Shown here piece after piece: positions 44,236 to 55,607 of a DNA stretch of 64,000 bases. Positions within the stretch are counted from its first letter, which is position 1. Every line of letters begins with the position of its first letter. Source of the stretch: Neodiprion pinetum (Eukaryota; Arthropoda; Insecta; Hymenoptera; Diprionidae). The notes beneath the pieces were generated by a model that worked only from the letters and a program-made list of their open reading frames with translations, was not told the DNA's origin and ran no database searches. Location of the stretch: the NCBI RefSeq assembly GCF_021155775.2, contig NC_060232.1, positions 18,793,922 to 18,857,921 of the forward strand, written 5' to 3'. A program made the translations under genes and the position numbers.

Positions 44236-44818
44236 ATGCCAGCTTCGAGAAAAAATTGTGGTATTCTTGGATGTATTAATACATCACGTCGAGAACGTGG
44301 ATTCGGTGTGGAAGTGAAATTTTATAAATTTCCAGAGAGCGTGTTAGGAGCCTCATGGAAAATAGTAAAACGTAAACAGTGGATGAATGCAATGAAAAAT
44401 TACGTGTGAGTAATATTAATTAAAATTTAAAAGAATGAACTGTAACATTCAGTAAAATTATTACATTTAAATGCGGCGTATATAAAAATTGATCATTTTG
44501 TTGATGAAATTTCCAATATTTGTGGCATTTATCTTATAATTATGACTGAACTTTTTAATTCTTTTCTTTGATTTTAGAGAAAATCCAAAAACTGGGTACC
44601 AAATAAATATACGAGGATTTGTAGTACCCGTTTTGTAAATAATGAAAAATCAGAGCATCCGTTACATTCGTCTTATGTTCCTTCGATTTTTCCTGGACGT
44701 GAAAATATAAATAGAAACATTCAATCCTTAGAACGTTTCAAACGAGTCAGAAATCGTGAAACAAACACAGTCCACATCGATAAATGTATTGTGAGTGAAA
44801 AAATAGGAATAACATAAA
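44236..44818 (+). pseudogene. THAP-domain exons of ISL2EU-type transposase
   Basis: Exon 1 (44236-44403) starts at an ATG and encodes MPASRKNCGILGCINTSRRE and YKFPESVLGASWKIV. A 174-base intron follows (GTGTGAGT donor, TTTTAG acceptor at 44577). Exon 2 gives SKNWVPNKYTRICSTRFVNN and SSYVPSIFPG, ending at a TAA at 44816. This is a THAP zinc domain (C-x4-C...C-x2-H), DNA-binding in many DNA transposons. The last zinc ligand, normally His, reads Arg (CSTRF). The DDE domain follows at about 45100-46020 with stops between. It probably recognised the element ends. Confidence 0.68.
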
Positions 44819-45099
44819 CATTCAAAATACGATAGATACAGTAATGGAGCCAGGTGATGAAGAACATGCAAGTAGTGTTGAAGAACATTAGATTGATATT
44901 CATGTTGAAACTGTTACAGTGAAGCCTGTGCAACGGAGCATAAGTTGTCAAACAGAGATAGTCACAGACAGAGCTTATGAAGATTTGACATATTTTTTTT
45001 GTAATCTCAACTATCATAACGATTTAAGCACGGCATCAGTACAGATAAATATTCCAATAAAAAATCACAAAATAAAATTTGTGAAGCTAAAATACCAAT

Positions 45100-46020
45100 C
45101 GTAAAAAATGTTCAAGATTCCAGTTGTGATCCAACAAATATAGATCTTAGTAAATCTTGTCAAGGTTTTCATGGACTCTGTTCAAATACTACCGACGAGG
45201 CAATGAGCAGTTTAACGGGTGTAACATCAGCAATTTTTTCATGGCTTTTAACTATGTTGTTAGACTGTAAAGCCTCAAAAGTAGACAAAAAAACAAGTTT
45301 TCTGATAACATTGGTCAAATAAAAGACGGGTTTATCATTTACTGCATTTGGCAGTATTTTTCAATATTCATCGAACTTCTGCACATAGGATATTCGTGAA
45401 ACACATACAGCAGTTAAATACTTTGCTACAGAGTTTTATTGTTTGGCCATCAAAATCAACAATACGTGCAGCTCTACCGGAATCTTTTAAGCGGCAAATA
45501 CCCATACACGCGTGTGATAATTGATTGTACTGAAGTTTACACTGAAGTACCACTAGAAGGTAATAAAAAAGTATTAATGTATTCTGAATATAAACATCAT
45601 CATACCGTCAATTTTATGGTGGGTTGTGCGCCAGATGGATTTATAACTTATGTCTCCAAATGTTATGGTGACCGTGCTGGTGATTGCTTTATTACAAACG
45701 ATTGTGGTTTGGTTGATTTAATTGAGCCCGGTGACGTTGCTCTTGATGACAAAGGATTTCCCTAGATTAAAAGTCAAGTCGAAAATAAAAATGCTATTTT
45801 TATCATGCCTCCTTTTGGCCGCAAAGATCAATTTACCCCTGAAAAAGTTGACGAAACATACAACATTGCTTCTGTGAGGATACACATAGAACGAGTATAT
45901 CAACGAATTAAGGACTTTAGAATTCTATCAAAAGTACCTAATTCATCATTTCCTGATATTGATGAAATTGTTTTTGTTATTTATGCTTTGGTAAATGTGC
46001 AGAAGCCATTGTTGAATTAA
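45100..46020 (+). pseudogene. DDE_Tnp4-type transposase catalytic domain
   Basis: From 45439 one frame gives TRVIIDCTEVYTEVP (first Asp), VNFMVGCAPDGFITYVSKCY, DVALDDKGF (second Asp) and, after an in-frame TAG at 45763, IKSQVENKNAIFIMPPFGRK, VRIHIERVYQRIKDFRILSK (Glu) and a C-terminal helix to 46020. All three catalytic acids are present. An upstream part (SLTGVTSAIFSWLLTML, about 45210) has shifted frames. The order THAP then DDE, with a convergent YqaJ gene, fits ISL2EU transposons. Two or three lesions separate it from an intact gene. Confidence 0.75.
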
Positions 46021-46700
46021 CTGAATTAAATTTCTAATTGTATCAAATAAAAATGGATTAATTGTTTACAAAAAACAAAGGTGTTATTTTCTCAAATAAT
46101 TTCACATTTGATGATTATAATTTCTCTGTTTTATAATAACTCTGACATAAGGTAAGTACAGGCTCATAAATGATGAATATGTGTATATTTTATTATTTGC
46201 TAGTAATATTAAATATCGCCAACGAAGATAACATTTCTAAAACTTTTCGTAATTAATTCATACAAAAAATAATTTCTTACGATTTCTTTATAATTAAGAT
46301 AATAATAAAAATAATTTTAGGTAACTTTAAAATCTCATAAGTCTTATAAATAACAACCACTATATAATTTTTTCAATATTGCCAAATTTGTGCTCATCTT
46401 TGATAATTAATCTGTTAAGTTATAATTAACTATTCTTAAGATCAGTTTAGTATCACATTTGGTCGATGGCAAAATTATTCTTAGGTCATTTTACAATTTA
46501 TATCTAAAAACTAATCTACTAATGATAATCATAAATGTATTGTTACTCAGTAGAGTATTTGGAGTATAATTTTTGTATGTATTGGGTAAAATAAAACTGC
46601 TCAAGATGAGGTATTAAGTTAATCAACAATTGATTGTCACGTTGAATGGTAACACGCTACCTTTTGCCGAGTACACGTACAAATCACAAAAATTTATATT
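46021..46700. other. Spacer between convergent transposase and YqaJ relics
   Basis: AT-rich DNA with an AATAAA at about 46046 just past the transposase stop (polyadenylation signal candidate). No frame of interest. Confidence 0.4.
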
Positions 46701-47960
46701 AGTTACATACATTTGAAGCTGGACCTGAATGTTAATTGAATGCGTTGTACTCAAATGTAGTCCATTCTCATCGACTTTTAGGTATGGAACATTTAACTGG
46801 CTTGAATCAGCATCCCAAACAGGAATATCGCGACAAGTATATGTATGGACATTTAATTTCTATAAGTCGCTTTTGCCATACTTCATTCCCATAAACGAGG
46901 ATTGCATCCGGAGAATAGCTTAGCCACGGTTGTTGCAGACCAATTATTACACCAACCCTAACAATCTCCCACTTTGGATCAACTAACTGTTTATACTCTT
47001 TTAGTGCTAAATCCTCATTGTTTTTCCGTATGTCATCGCTGCATTTTTAGTTATTTTTGGGTATAACATATTTGTCACAACTTTTTCACCATTAAAACGT
47101 CAACCTTTCAACCTATATCCATTACTAGCAGTTATTCACAGTGCTCGTTGTGCAAACCATTCGCTGCTATTGGATTGTTGAATAGTTAAAATACTTAAAT
47201 TTAATGCTGTACTAGCATCACAACATATCTTTTTATGATGGATTCTGTACATTTCCTTGGTAACCATAACTTCCTGACTAAATATTACATTCAAATTTCG
47301 CAATGTGAATATATCATTTACTACTTTTTTTACCTTCTTCTCGAGGACTTCTTGAGTCTTAGTTTGTATCATTTGTGAGATTGATCCTGCTGGTGTTATT
47401 ACAATATGTTCTTTCTCTTCAAGCTCCAAGACTTTTTGAAGCGGTGTATTTTTCAAAGAGTCAGGCACACTTGCTACTGTAAGTTTGATAGGTTTCAACT
47501 TAGTCATTTCAGCAGACAAAACTAGGGGCGAAAGAGTTTAGACATCCTTTCACCTTTGTCGTGCCCTAGTAATTGCTTTTGAGTAGGCTTACCCCATTGC
47601 TGAGAATGACTCGTTTTCGATGACGATGTTTCGGGAGAATTAACGTAATGAATTAACGCACATATATGCTTACACTTGCCCCCAAGACCAGTTTTACAGG
47701 TGCAAACAGCGTTACTAACGTGTCAGTTTGTATCAACCTGACAATAATAATTCTACAATTATTTTTATAAATAAATAAAAAAATTTCCTAGTTTTCTAAT
47801 TTAAATGTAATAAATATTTTTTTATTTTACTTTTATACCTACAGAAATTGTCACATCATAACCATTTGATACACTTGTCTGTGGCACAACTTTACCGGTT
47901 ATGACAGTTCTAATGTTATTCTTTTTTCAACAACACCGTACACGTGCTTTGCTTTGAATA
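46701..47960 (-). pseudogene. YqaJ-type nuclease of ISL2EU element
   Basis: On minus, from about 47960: KLFKAKHVYGVVEKR, GKVVPQTSVSNGYDV, a Cys/His block CTCKTGLGGKCKHICALIHY (about 47700), KTSHSQQWGKPTQKQ, a 127-codon open frame (47519-47136) ending SSEWFAQRAL, then ITASNGY. A shifted frame has LQQPWLSYSPDAILVYGNEV and LIEIKCPY (about 46830-46910). The SPD...EIK pair is the catalytic signature of the PD-(D/E)XK YqaJ/lambda-exonuclease fold. Several frameshifts and stops occur. ISL2EU elements are known to carry such a nuclease beside the transposase; its role in transposition is not settled. Confidence 0.7.
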
Positions 47961-48059
47961 ATTTTTTGCCTTTCTCATCGTTATGGCCATGAATAATATT
48001 ATTAACTACAGGTTTAAATCCATATTTGATTATTTTTTCCATTGTTATAAGCTTTTTTA

Positions 48060-49420
48060 ATGTTATTAAATGTTTGTTTTGATCCCACTATGTTCACCAA
48101 TGAAACACCAGAGAGCGCTCACTTCGACAGTAGTGCTGCCTCTATGTTTCACGCACGATCCCTAATGTTAAAATGTATCAGTAACCGTTTTGCGATATTT
48201 CGAACGGTCCTACTATATCTAGTGCTACCTTGTCGAAAAGGTCTGCAGATGTGTCTGTTATTATTATAGGTTGTTTTGTTTTAATTCGCGTCAGTTTTTG
48301 TTTTCTTTGGCAACTGACACATTTTTTCGTAAAATCTTCTACTTGCTTTTTCATTTTATCCCAAAATTATCTTCGTCGAATTCTATTGTACGTTTTCGTA
48401 ATACCTTTATGTCCTGCAATCGGTGATTCATGACTTTCTTGTATTATTCTCAATCTAATATCCGGAGGTGGAATGATTATTTTATCTTTGTAAATTGTTA
48501 TAACAATCTGTGTTTCCGAATACCTCTCTGATAATTTTTTTTATTTTAATCCATCCGAGATCGTTTATACCGCTTCTACCTTGTGAAGCTTCCAGCATTC
48601 ATTTTTAAATGTTCCATATTTTCTGTTAAGTTGGTAAATGCATCGAAAAAGTTATCTTCCATTGGCGGATCTTGTTCATTTTTGTGAGTAATTAGTGCGA
48701 TGATTCTTTTTTTTTGGGGTTCCTAATATTATTACGTGCCCTGTTTGATATTCTTTTGTGGGCTTAATATTCATCAAGTATCCTTTTTCGGTCAATGATT
48801 TACCTATTTCGGCTAATGCTGTTCCGTCGGCGGATATAAAACGCAAAAAATTGTCTTTTCTCATTTATAAATTAGCTCTCGTCTCTATAAGGTTGGTAGG
48901 TTTTTCTTTTAGCAATTACACAGACACTTGCGAGTCATCAGATATCGTAATATTTGATTCGTTGTTTTGATTCCTTATTTCTATTGAATTGTGTATTGAA
49001 TTTTGCGAATCATTGAGTTCTAAAATTGCATTCAAATCAGGTGATGCGTTTAAAGGATTTATTAGTGTTAAATTTTGATGATTTTGACTTTTTGTATGTC
49101 CATCATTATTTATCGGTTTGTCATTAACTGTCTCAGTCGTAGGAATTGGATTTTTTACTGTCGGTAATATTTTTACCGATTTTTCTCTAGTTTTCTAGAT
49201 GTTTGTTTCATTTTTTGCGGTTTCTGGTTTTGAAGATTTTTCATCGCGAATTTTGATATTTCTGCTATCTGTGTACCTAACCAGTGGTTTACAATGTCTT
49301 GACAATCGACGGGGTTCCGGCGTATCGTTTTTTTTTCAACTTACTGTTTCTCTGATTTCAGAGAAAATAGGAAGTTATTGTAATCACCTCGAAAATGAAA
49401 AGTTGAGTTCTCACTAGATC
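48060..49420 (-). pseudogene. pol: Ty3/gypsy-type pol fragment (RNase H tail and integrase)
   Basis: On minus, an Asn/Ser-rich linker (about 49150-48900) leads to FLRFISADGTALAEIGKSLT and HVIILGTP. Then, with frameshifts, come the integrase zinc domain (HESPIAGHKGITKTYNRI ... CVSCQRKQKL, about 48440-48300) and the start of the core (DKVALDIVGPFEIS, about 48220). The order matches Ty3-like pol. The core is lost after its first Asp region, so this is an inactive fragment. No LTR was found beside it. Confidence 0.6.
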
Positions 49421-50330
49421 TCCACGTTTTGAGGTCCGGAGAATCACCTCCAATCATTTTCAAATGGACGTCTGTGTATGTGTATGTATGTACGTGCGTG
49501 ATCAATTTTTTATCCGACGATATCTTGAGAACGAGTAATTACATTTTAATGAACTTGGTCTTAATCGACGGACCTCTTTCAGACTTGGACCTGATTTGAT
49601 TTTGGCTGTGACTGAATAAGTGGTTTTTAAATAAATAAAAAACCAAATTCACAAAAATAAAATAAAAATGGTGTTATCTTCACAACGGATGAACGGATTT
49701 GCATGAAAATTGGTATCCGAAGGTGTTTGGGGTCGCTGATCACATGTCTGAAGTCACATTTGCAAAACAACAACAAAAACAAGTAGAGCCTCGGTTTCAT
49801 GCGGCCTTGAGACGAGTAGTGCGCAAGAAGCGAGTTTGGCTTCTTGTATCGAAATATACTAGTTTGGAGCACGAATGATGGGAAGTTCAAAGGTTTGCTC
49901 ACAGTCAGCCTACTATTTTTCGCGAATTTGTCTTCTCACCATGTTGGTTGACTTCCAGGTCAATTTCATTTGAAGTAAAGTCTGTTGATTTCGCGACGGG
50001 TACTTGAAATGTATTATCGACGTTCATAATTCCTGAGGCGACTCTTTTTCAGATACAGATTTTTGTAAGGGGTGTACTTCGGCTCGAACTTCTATTGTAT
50101 CAGATTGGTCTGATTCCGTTGCTAAAGTAGATTCTGGACGTAAAAACTAATTTCTCGCCGGTGCGCCGCCGGGCCACCAAACAGACGGCGTTCTCAATAT
50201 CACCCGACTCGGAGCTTCGACGCTACCGCAAGCTGCCTTAAATCTAAACTTAACAACGTAAAAAGAAATAAATCTTATTTTCTAATTATTTCAACTAAAC
50301 AACACCCAGAGAGCTCAACCTGATGTAAAA
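49421..50330. other. Non-coding repeat-like DNA
   Basis: Includes a TGTATGTATGTACGTG stretch followed by a CGACGATATCTTGAGAACGAG block that I associate with dispersed insect repeats, without being able to name a family. No supported gene. Confidence 0.35.
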
Positions 50331-50640
50331 CTCAACTAAACAGATTCCTAAACGGAACATAATTCAGACGCAACTAAAACTCCATAACACGAACTTTTCG
50401 TCTCAACCGCTACTCAACGAAACCGCAATCTCAACTATACGCAACCTTAACTCAACTCAATTGAACACTATCTTGAATAAACGGAAACTTTACTAAGCGC
50501 AAGCGCAGCTAAACGTAACCTCAACTAAACGCAATCTCGAGTTAACTCAACTGAACTAAACACTATCTTAACTGAACGGGAAATAAACTAAGCGCAAGCG
50601 CAACTACACGTAACCTCAACTAAACGCTATCGCAACGCAT
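50330..50640. repeat. Degenerate tandem repeat, unit about 94 bp
   Basis: AACTCAACT...GAACACTATCTT and AAGCGCAAGCGCA.CTA recur with a spacing of about 94 bases, with shorter CAACTAAAC sub-repeats throughout. Leads into the LTR-like repeat copy B. Confidence 0.6.
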
Positions 50641-50754
50641 CTGAAATCAAACCTTCTCGATCTCTTCGAAAACGATATGTGCTAGTTCGAGCACTACATT
50701 CCGGCAATTTGCGACCGACTCGAGAGGCGGCACAAAAAAAAAAAAAACTCGATT

Positions 50755-51690
50755 ACACGCAACTCAGGCTACGAACACCAAGCAAAAGAATTGGCAAAAG
50801 AATTTCGAGTACTTTTCTACAACACAAATCCAAAATGGCTATCTGTTATTCGGCAAGCCTGTTCACAATCATTCTCGAAATTCAATCGCGAGGATATAAG
50901 CAGCGTTTACCGTTCTACATCCACGCAACACCTTCTCCATCCCTCTCGCGATTTTTAGGCGACTCCATTACTTCGCGAAACTCCCAAAACGTCACTATCT
51001 AGCACGACCGCCAGAACTAGAGCGGTTTCAAAAACCTAAGACCTGCCACAACACGTATCTCGATACGCTATACCTGACGTGACGTCATACCCACAAGAAT
51101 ACGCAATAATCGATCCGTCATCGATTTCGTAGATTACGCAACTCGGCGCGCACCTCCGGTAGCATCGCGGCGCAGAACTTAACGCTGAATCGCAATTTCG
51201 TCCTCCGCGCAGCTCCATGATGCCTTGGTGGTGAGCGTGGCGCTCCCTCGTCGCTATTCGATCCGTCGCAAATTCGATGGTCAATTGTTGGCCGGCCGAA
51301 AGGGGAGAGGCTGCGGCGCGCTGGCCGCCAGCAGGAATCGCGTTCGCCTTGGATTCTCACGATGCGGGGATCTTCGTTGGCTCCCCCTCCGCAGCCACGG
51401 CATCCTTCCTTCGTAATAGGCGCTAATCCGCCACTCCACAATTTCCTCGAATTCATTGCCGACTTCCTATCTGATATTGTAGCTCAAAAAACGAAAAAAA
51501 CAAAAAACCTAAAATACCTTTCGCTATTCGCTAAAGTGTCCCCTCTCGTAGCTTCGGATGCGTGACTCTGGTTCTGGCGCTCTTTTACAAATACTTCGCG
51601 AGTCAATCTCAGAAACCCCTTAATCTTGGTTCCGCCCTGGGTTCAGGGAGCCACTTGTAACGGGCATCAAAAATGCCACGTTTTAATATG
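50755..51690 (+). mobile_element. LTR-like repeat, copy B
   Basis: Collinear with the right half of copy A (20150-21110), including ACGCAACTCAGGCTACG, TCATCGATTT, GCGGCGCAGAACTTAA and CTTGTAACGGGCA near the end. Overall similarity is moderate and the GC-rich block is shorter. The left part differs from copy A (tandem repeat instead). Probably an older solo LTR of a related element. Confidence 0.55.
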
Positions 51691-51737
51691 TACATGCAGT
51701 CCATGTATGATATTAATATATCTGATTTCAAAAAAAA

Positions 51738-53478
51738 GGTATAGCCGGGTTAATATGGGAAATCTGCCCCCGCGGCTTTTTTGACTCGCACTTGGAGGAT
51801 TGATTTAGTGTCGAATAAAAATAATTCGCCTAAATTTTTAGCACTTTAACCCAAACGGTTTTCGAGATTTTTAAAAAAACCTGTTTTTTAGATTTTATTT
51901 TTATTTTTATAGTAAAATTCAAAATTATCAATTATGATTTTGTTCTTAATTCTTAGAAGTCTAAGACATGAAAAAAAATGTGATCATCATTCTTAAACGA
52001 GAAACCAATTTTTAGCGAAGAAAAAAAAATTAAATGTTTTTTTTTTTGCCTTTTTGAAAGGTGTCACTCACTGAATTTTGTCAGAAAATGTCTTTTATAC
52101 TCCTCCATACTCAGGAATTTTTTCGAATTTTTTAAAGTGGTGCAACAATATCAAAAAAATTAAAAATCATTTTTTCCCTGAAATTTTGCAATCAAAGACT
52201 TGATTCTGATCTCGATCTTCCAGAAGAAATCATTGCCAGCGTGAATACAAAAAAAGATCAGAAGCCTCGGAAGTAGAGACTAATCGTTGGGCAAGAGGAA
52301 AAGTTCCCTTTGCAAGAATAACTTCAGATCAATTAACTGACTTTCCTGAATTAACGGAGCACGAACTCAAAATTCTATTCACAGGATCGTATCGAATGTC
52401 TCAAACTGTATCGTATTTAGCCGAGATGATGGATGAAAACGGAACCATCACACTTCATTACGTGAAACTAACACCTAACATTATTAAACTTGAAGTAAGA
52501 TATCGACATATTGATTCCAAGGCGTATCGCTGTTTTGTCGCATATCAGCCAAATAAGAACGACATCTCAGGAATAACTCGATATTGTTGTGATTGTGCAA
52601 ATGGTACGCGCACTGTCGGATGTTGCTCGCACGTTGCTGCTATCATATATTATTTATCTTATGCTCGATATTTGGCAAAAATAGTAAAACCTGCTGAGAT
52701 ACTTAGTCGTCTCTTCATTGATCAAAAAGTTGATGTCGTAGTAAATGAAGACAGTGATGAAGACAATTTAGTTACTTTTTTAATTATAATTCTTGTTTTT
52801 GTTGTATCAAAACTAAAAACAATTCTCAATAGCATAAAAAATGTATAAATATCATCTTTAGGTGTCTTTGAAATCATTTATAACCCTTTTAAATTACTTT
52901 AGGCGGGATATATTTTAATTTCCTATAATATTCTTTATGTTTATCTCTTGCAAGGAAATATTTTCGGTAAAACAAAATTTTTCACGTATTTTTTTACACA
53001 AAAAAAAAATATAAATATATTCAATTGCAAGATTTCAGAGGCAAGATGAGTTTTTAATTTTTTTTGATATTGTTGCACTACATCAAAAAACTCGAAAAAA
53101 TTCCTGAGTATGGAGGAGTATAAAAGACATTTTCTGACAAAATTCAGTGAGTGACACCTTTCAAACAGGCTAAAAAAAAAATTTAATTTTCTTTTCTTTG
53201 CTAAAAATTGGTTTTTCGTTTAAGAATCATGATCACATTTTTTTTCATGTCTTAGACTCCTAAGAATTAGGGAAAAAATCATCATTGATAATTTTGAATT
53301 TTACTATAAAAATAAAAATAAAATCTAAAAAACAGGTTTTTTTGAAAATCTCGATAACCGTTTGGGTTAAAGAGCTAAAGATTTAGGTGAATTATTTTTA
53401 TTCGACACCAAATCGATCCTCCAAGTGCGAGTCAAAAAAGCCGCGGGGGCAGATTTCCCATATTAACCCGGCTATACC
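51738..53478. mobile_element. Fold-back element with 450-bp arms and transposase remnant
   Basis: Starts GGTATAGCCGGGTTAATATG and ends with its reverse complement. The arms (51738-52190 and 53030-53478) pair over about 450 bases with small indels. Only the C-terminal part of a DDE-SWIM transposase lies between them. The target duplication is ambiguous because the ends are palindromic (possibly TA). It is most simply an internal-deletion derivative of a larger autonomous element of the same family as the relic at 15715-16792. Confidence 0.82.
52263..52848 (+). pseudogene. DDE-SWIM transposase, C-terminal remnant
   Basis: An open frame with RWARGKVPFARITSDQL, LKILFTGSYRMSQTVSYLAE, YRHIDSKAYRCFVAYQ and the SWIM finger YCCDCANGTRTVGCCSHVAA (CxC...CxH), then an acidic tail. 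It is the same family as 15715-16792, but better preserved (no stop over 190 codons). The DDE catalytic part is absent. SWIM fingers bind DNA or protein; a truncated protein of this type could still bind ends, but that is speculation. Confidence 0.65.
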
Positions 53479-54087
53479 GTTTCAGAGTAACTATAACACA
53501 TCACGGTTGCGTTAATTTTGATCGAAATGAAACGAGTTGCTCTGTATATGAGATAGTATTTAACGCAGTGTCCTGATTTAGAGGCCTAAAAAAGGTGATT
53601 ATTGGTGGTTTTATTTTTGATAGGGTGAGTTGAACGAGCAGCTTCTTAAAACTTCGAGTGTATTTTAACACACATTTGAAAGGTACAAGCAAAAATTTTG
53701 ATCACCAAATTGTTGTAAAACGGCAGCGTTATTAGTTTACCCGTTATAATATATCTTCAGTCAACGGGTGACCATTGAAAGGCCTCACAGCTTAAGTCTG
53801 CAATCGGCAGGAAGGATAGAGTGGTATTATTAGTATTTTGTCGGGCAAGGTCAGTAAGGAATTCTATTTTTCTTTTTGTAGAAGCGACGTTTCGACAGAA
53901 CCCTGCCTGTCATTTATAGGCTACAATTTATTGATGTATGTATTAGTGTCAAGTATACACAGGTGCGACAACTATTTGAATAGATAGTGTCCGAGCCAGT
54001 ACTACACAACAGGCAACACCGCACACTCACACTCCATCGACGATCAGCACCAACAGGATTCTCAAAACACGTCACAAGCTAACCAGC

Positions 54088-54862
54088 ATGAAAAACAGAC
54101 GCATTTTCCTACTTAAATGCAAACAAAAAAATCTTTTTCCTTTCTTCTTGAATTTCAATTTCAACAATATTGCTCACCTACGAAATAAGGAAGTATTCAA
54201 AAAATCATTGAAACAATTTCAACGTACGATCTTAAATTTGAAAATATCTAGAATCTATCGTCAGATAAAAAGTATAACAAAAATACTAGACAAACAGATT
54301 GTGGAATTTCATGAAACGGAATCATCGTCACACAACCTCGCAAAATGCAACGCGATATCAAAAGCACAAATCTATCATTCAAGCACATCAAGTCATCCAA
54401 TATCAATAAAGTAGGTCGTCTCGAATACAATGCCTCTCTTCCAAAGACATTCCTAAGGAATGATGCATTAACCTCACAAATCACAATATTCCACCTGAAA
54501 TACATAACTTTCTGGCGCTAGGCCTCAAACATGGTATTCCGTACATGAATAATGAAATACCGATAAATGATATCATCTGTTCTGTAGAATCAGCTATAGT
54601 CAGTATATCTAACGTAATCAAAGATGAGGTACAATCTGATATTAATAGACACATTTATAATACACTTCACCAATCACAAAACAGTTCTTCATCCCTCCAC
54701 ACAGACAACAAAAAATCAAACAGTGCAAAGAATTTATCAAGTCACATCCAGACATTCTAGTAACAAGGGCGGATAAGGGTAATACCAATGTCGTCATGCA
54801 AACAGCTGACTACAACCGAAAGGCAAATGATATCCTCAATGATTTGCAAACGTATGTCAGAT
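54088..54862 (+). pseudogene. Penelope-like N-terminal region
   Basis: MKNRRIFLLKCKQKNLF and a helical Lys-rich segment run to 54414, then further fragments (FLALGLKHGIPYMNNEIPIN, TRADKGNTNVVMQTADYNRK near 54765-54820). The RADKGN...VMQ block precedes the RT palm in Penelope-like elements. Broken by at least three frameshifts. Confidence 0.6.
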
Positions 54863-54866
54863 TTAA

Positions 54867-55603
54867 GGGGGGATTAGCTTTCTTTTCGCAAAATTTACCG
54901 CTGTTTTCGAATTTTCTAGTGAAGAAACTATGCAATGGATCAATTTAAAATTTGGCATGTAGGTTTATTGTTATTTCATGTATGCACAAAAAATGTTCAA
55001 TTGTATTCTCTCGAGAATACGCCTCTTGCCCCCTTCCCCCCCCCCCCGCCGTTCGCGACGCCGCGCGAAACGCCGCAGTCATTGGTGTGCACGATTACTC
55101 TCTTCTCAATGATCTGAAACAAAAAAATGAAATACCATTTTACTCCATACAGCTGTAGCCATCGTTTGATGAATCGAAAAAGATATAGGTTGGAAAGTTT
55201 TTTTTTTATAACAAAAAATCAGTAATTTTTTCTTTTAGCAAAATCGATATTTTGAGTTCAAAACATCGCTGTATCCTCAAGTTTTTTTCTTTTTCGATTC
55301 ATTAAACGATAGCTACATGTGTATGGAGTAAAATGTTATTTGATTTTTTTGTTTCAGATCATTGAGAAGAGGGTAATCATGCACACCAGTGACTACGGCG
55401 TTTCGCGCGGCGTCGCGAACGGGGGGGGGGGGGGGGGGGGCAAGAGGCGCATTCTCGAGAGGATACAATTGAAAATTTTTTGTGCATACATGAAATAACA
55501 ATAAAACTACATGCCTAATTTTAAATTGATTCATTGCATAGTTTCTTCACTAGACAATTCGGGAAAAGCGGTAAATTTTGTGGAAAAAAAAGCAAATCCC
55601 CTC
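54867..55603. mobile_element. Fold-back TTAA MITE in the Penelope-like RT
   Basis: The 737-bp insert is flanked by TTAA (54863-54866 and 55604-55607). The two halves (about 54867-55180 and 55290-55603) are inverted copies with roughly 90 percent identity, each with a C/G homopolymer run and a GCGACGCCGCGCGAAACG block (one base different in places). Removal rejoins the RT reading (TYVRFKDLTN). No protein. Terminal sequence differs from the other two TTAA MITEs. Confidence 0.86.
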
Positions 55604-55607
55604 TTAA

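Noticed and set aside
55020..55045. C/G homopolymer runs as assembly gaps
   Set aside because: They occur at matching positions in both arms of the fold-back MITE, so they are part of the element, although exact lengths may be unreliable.
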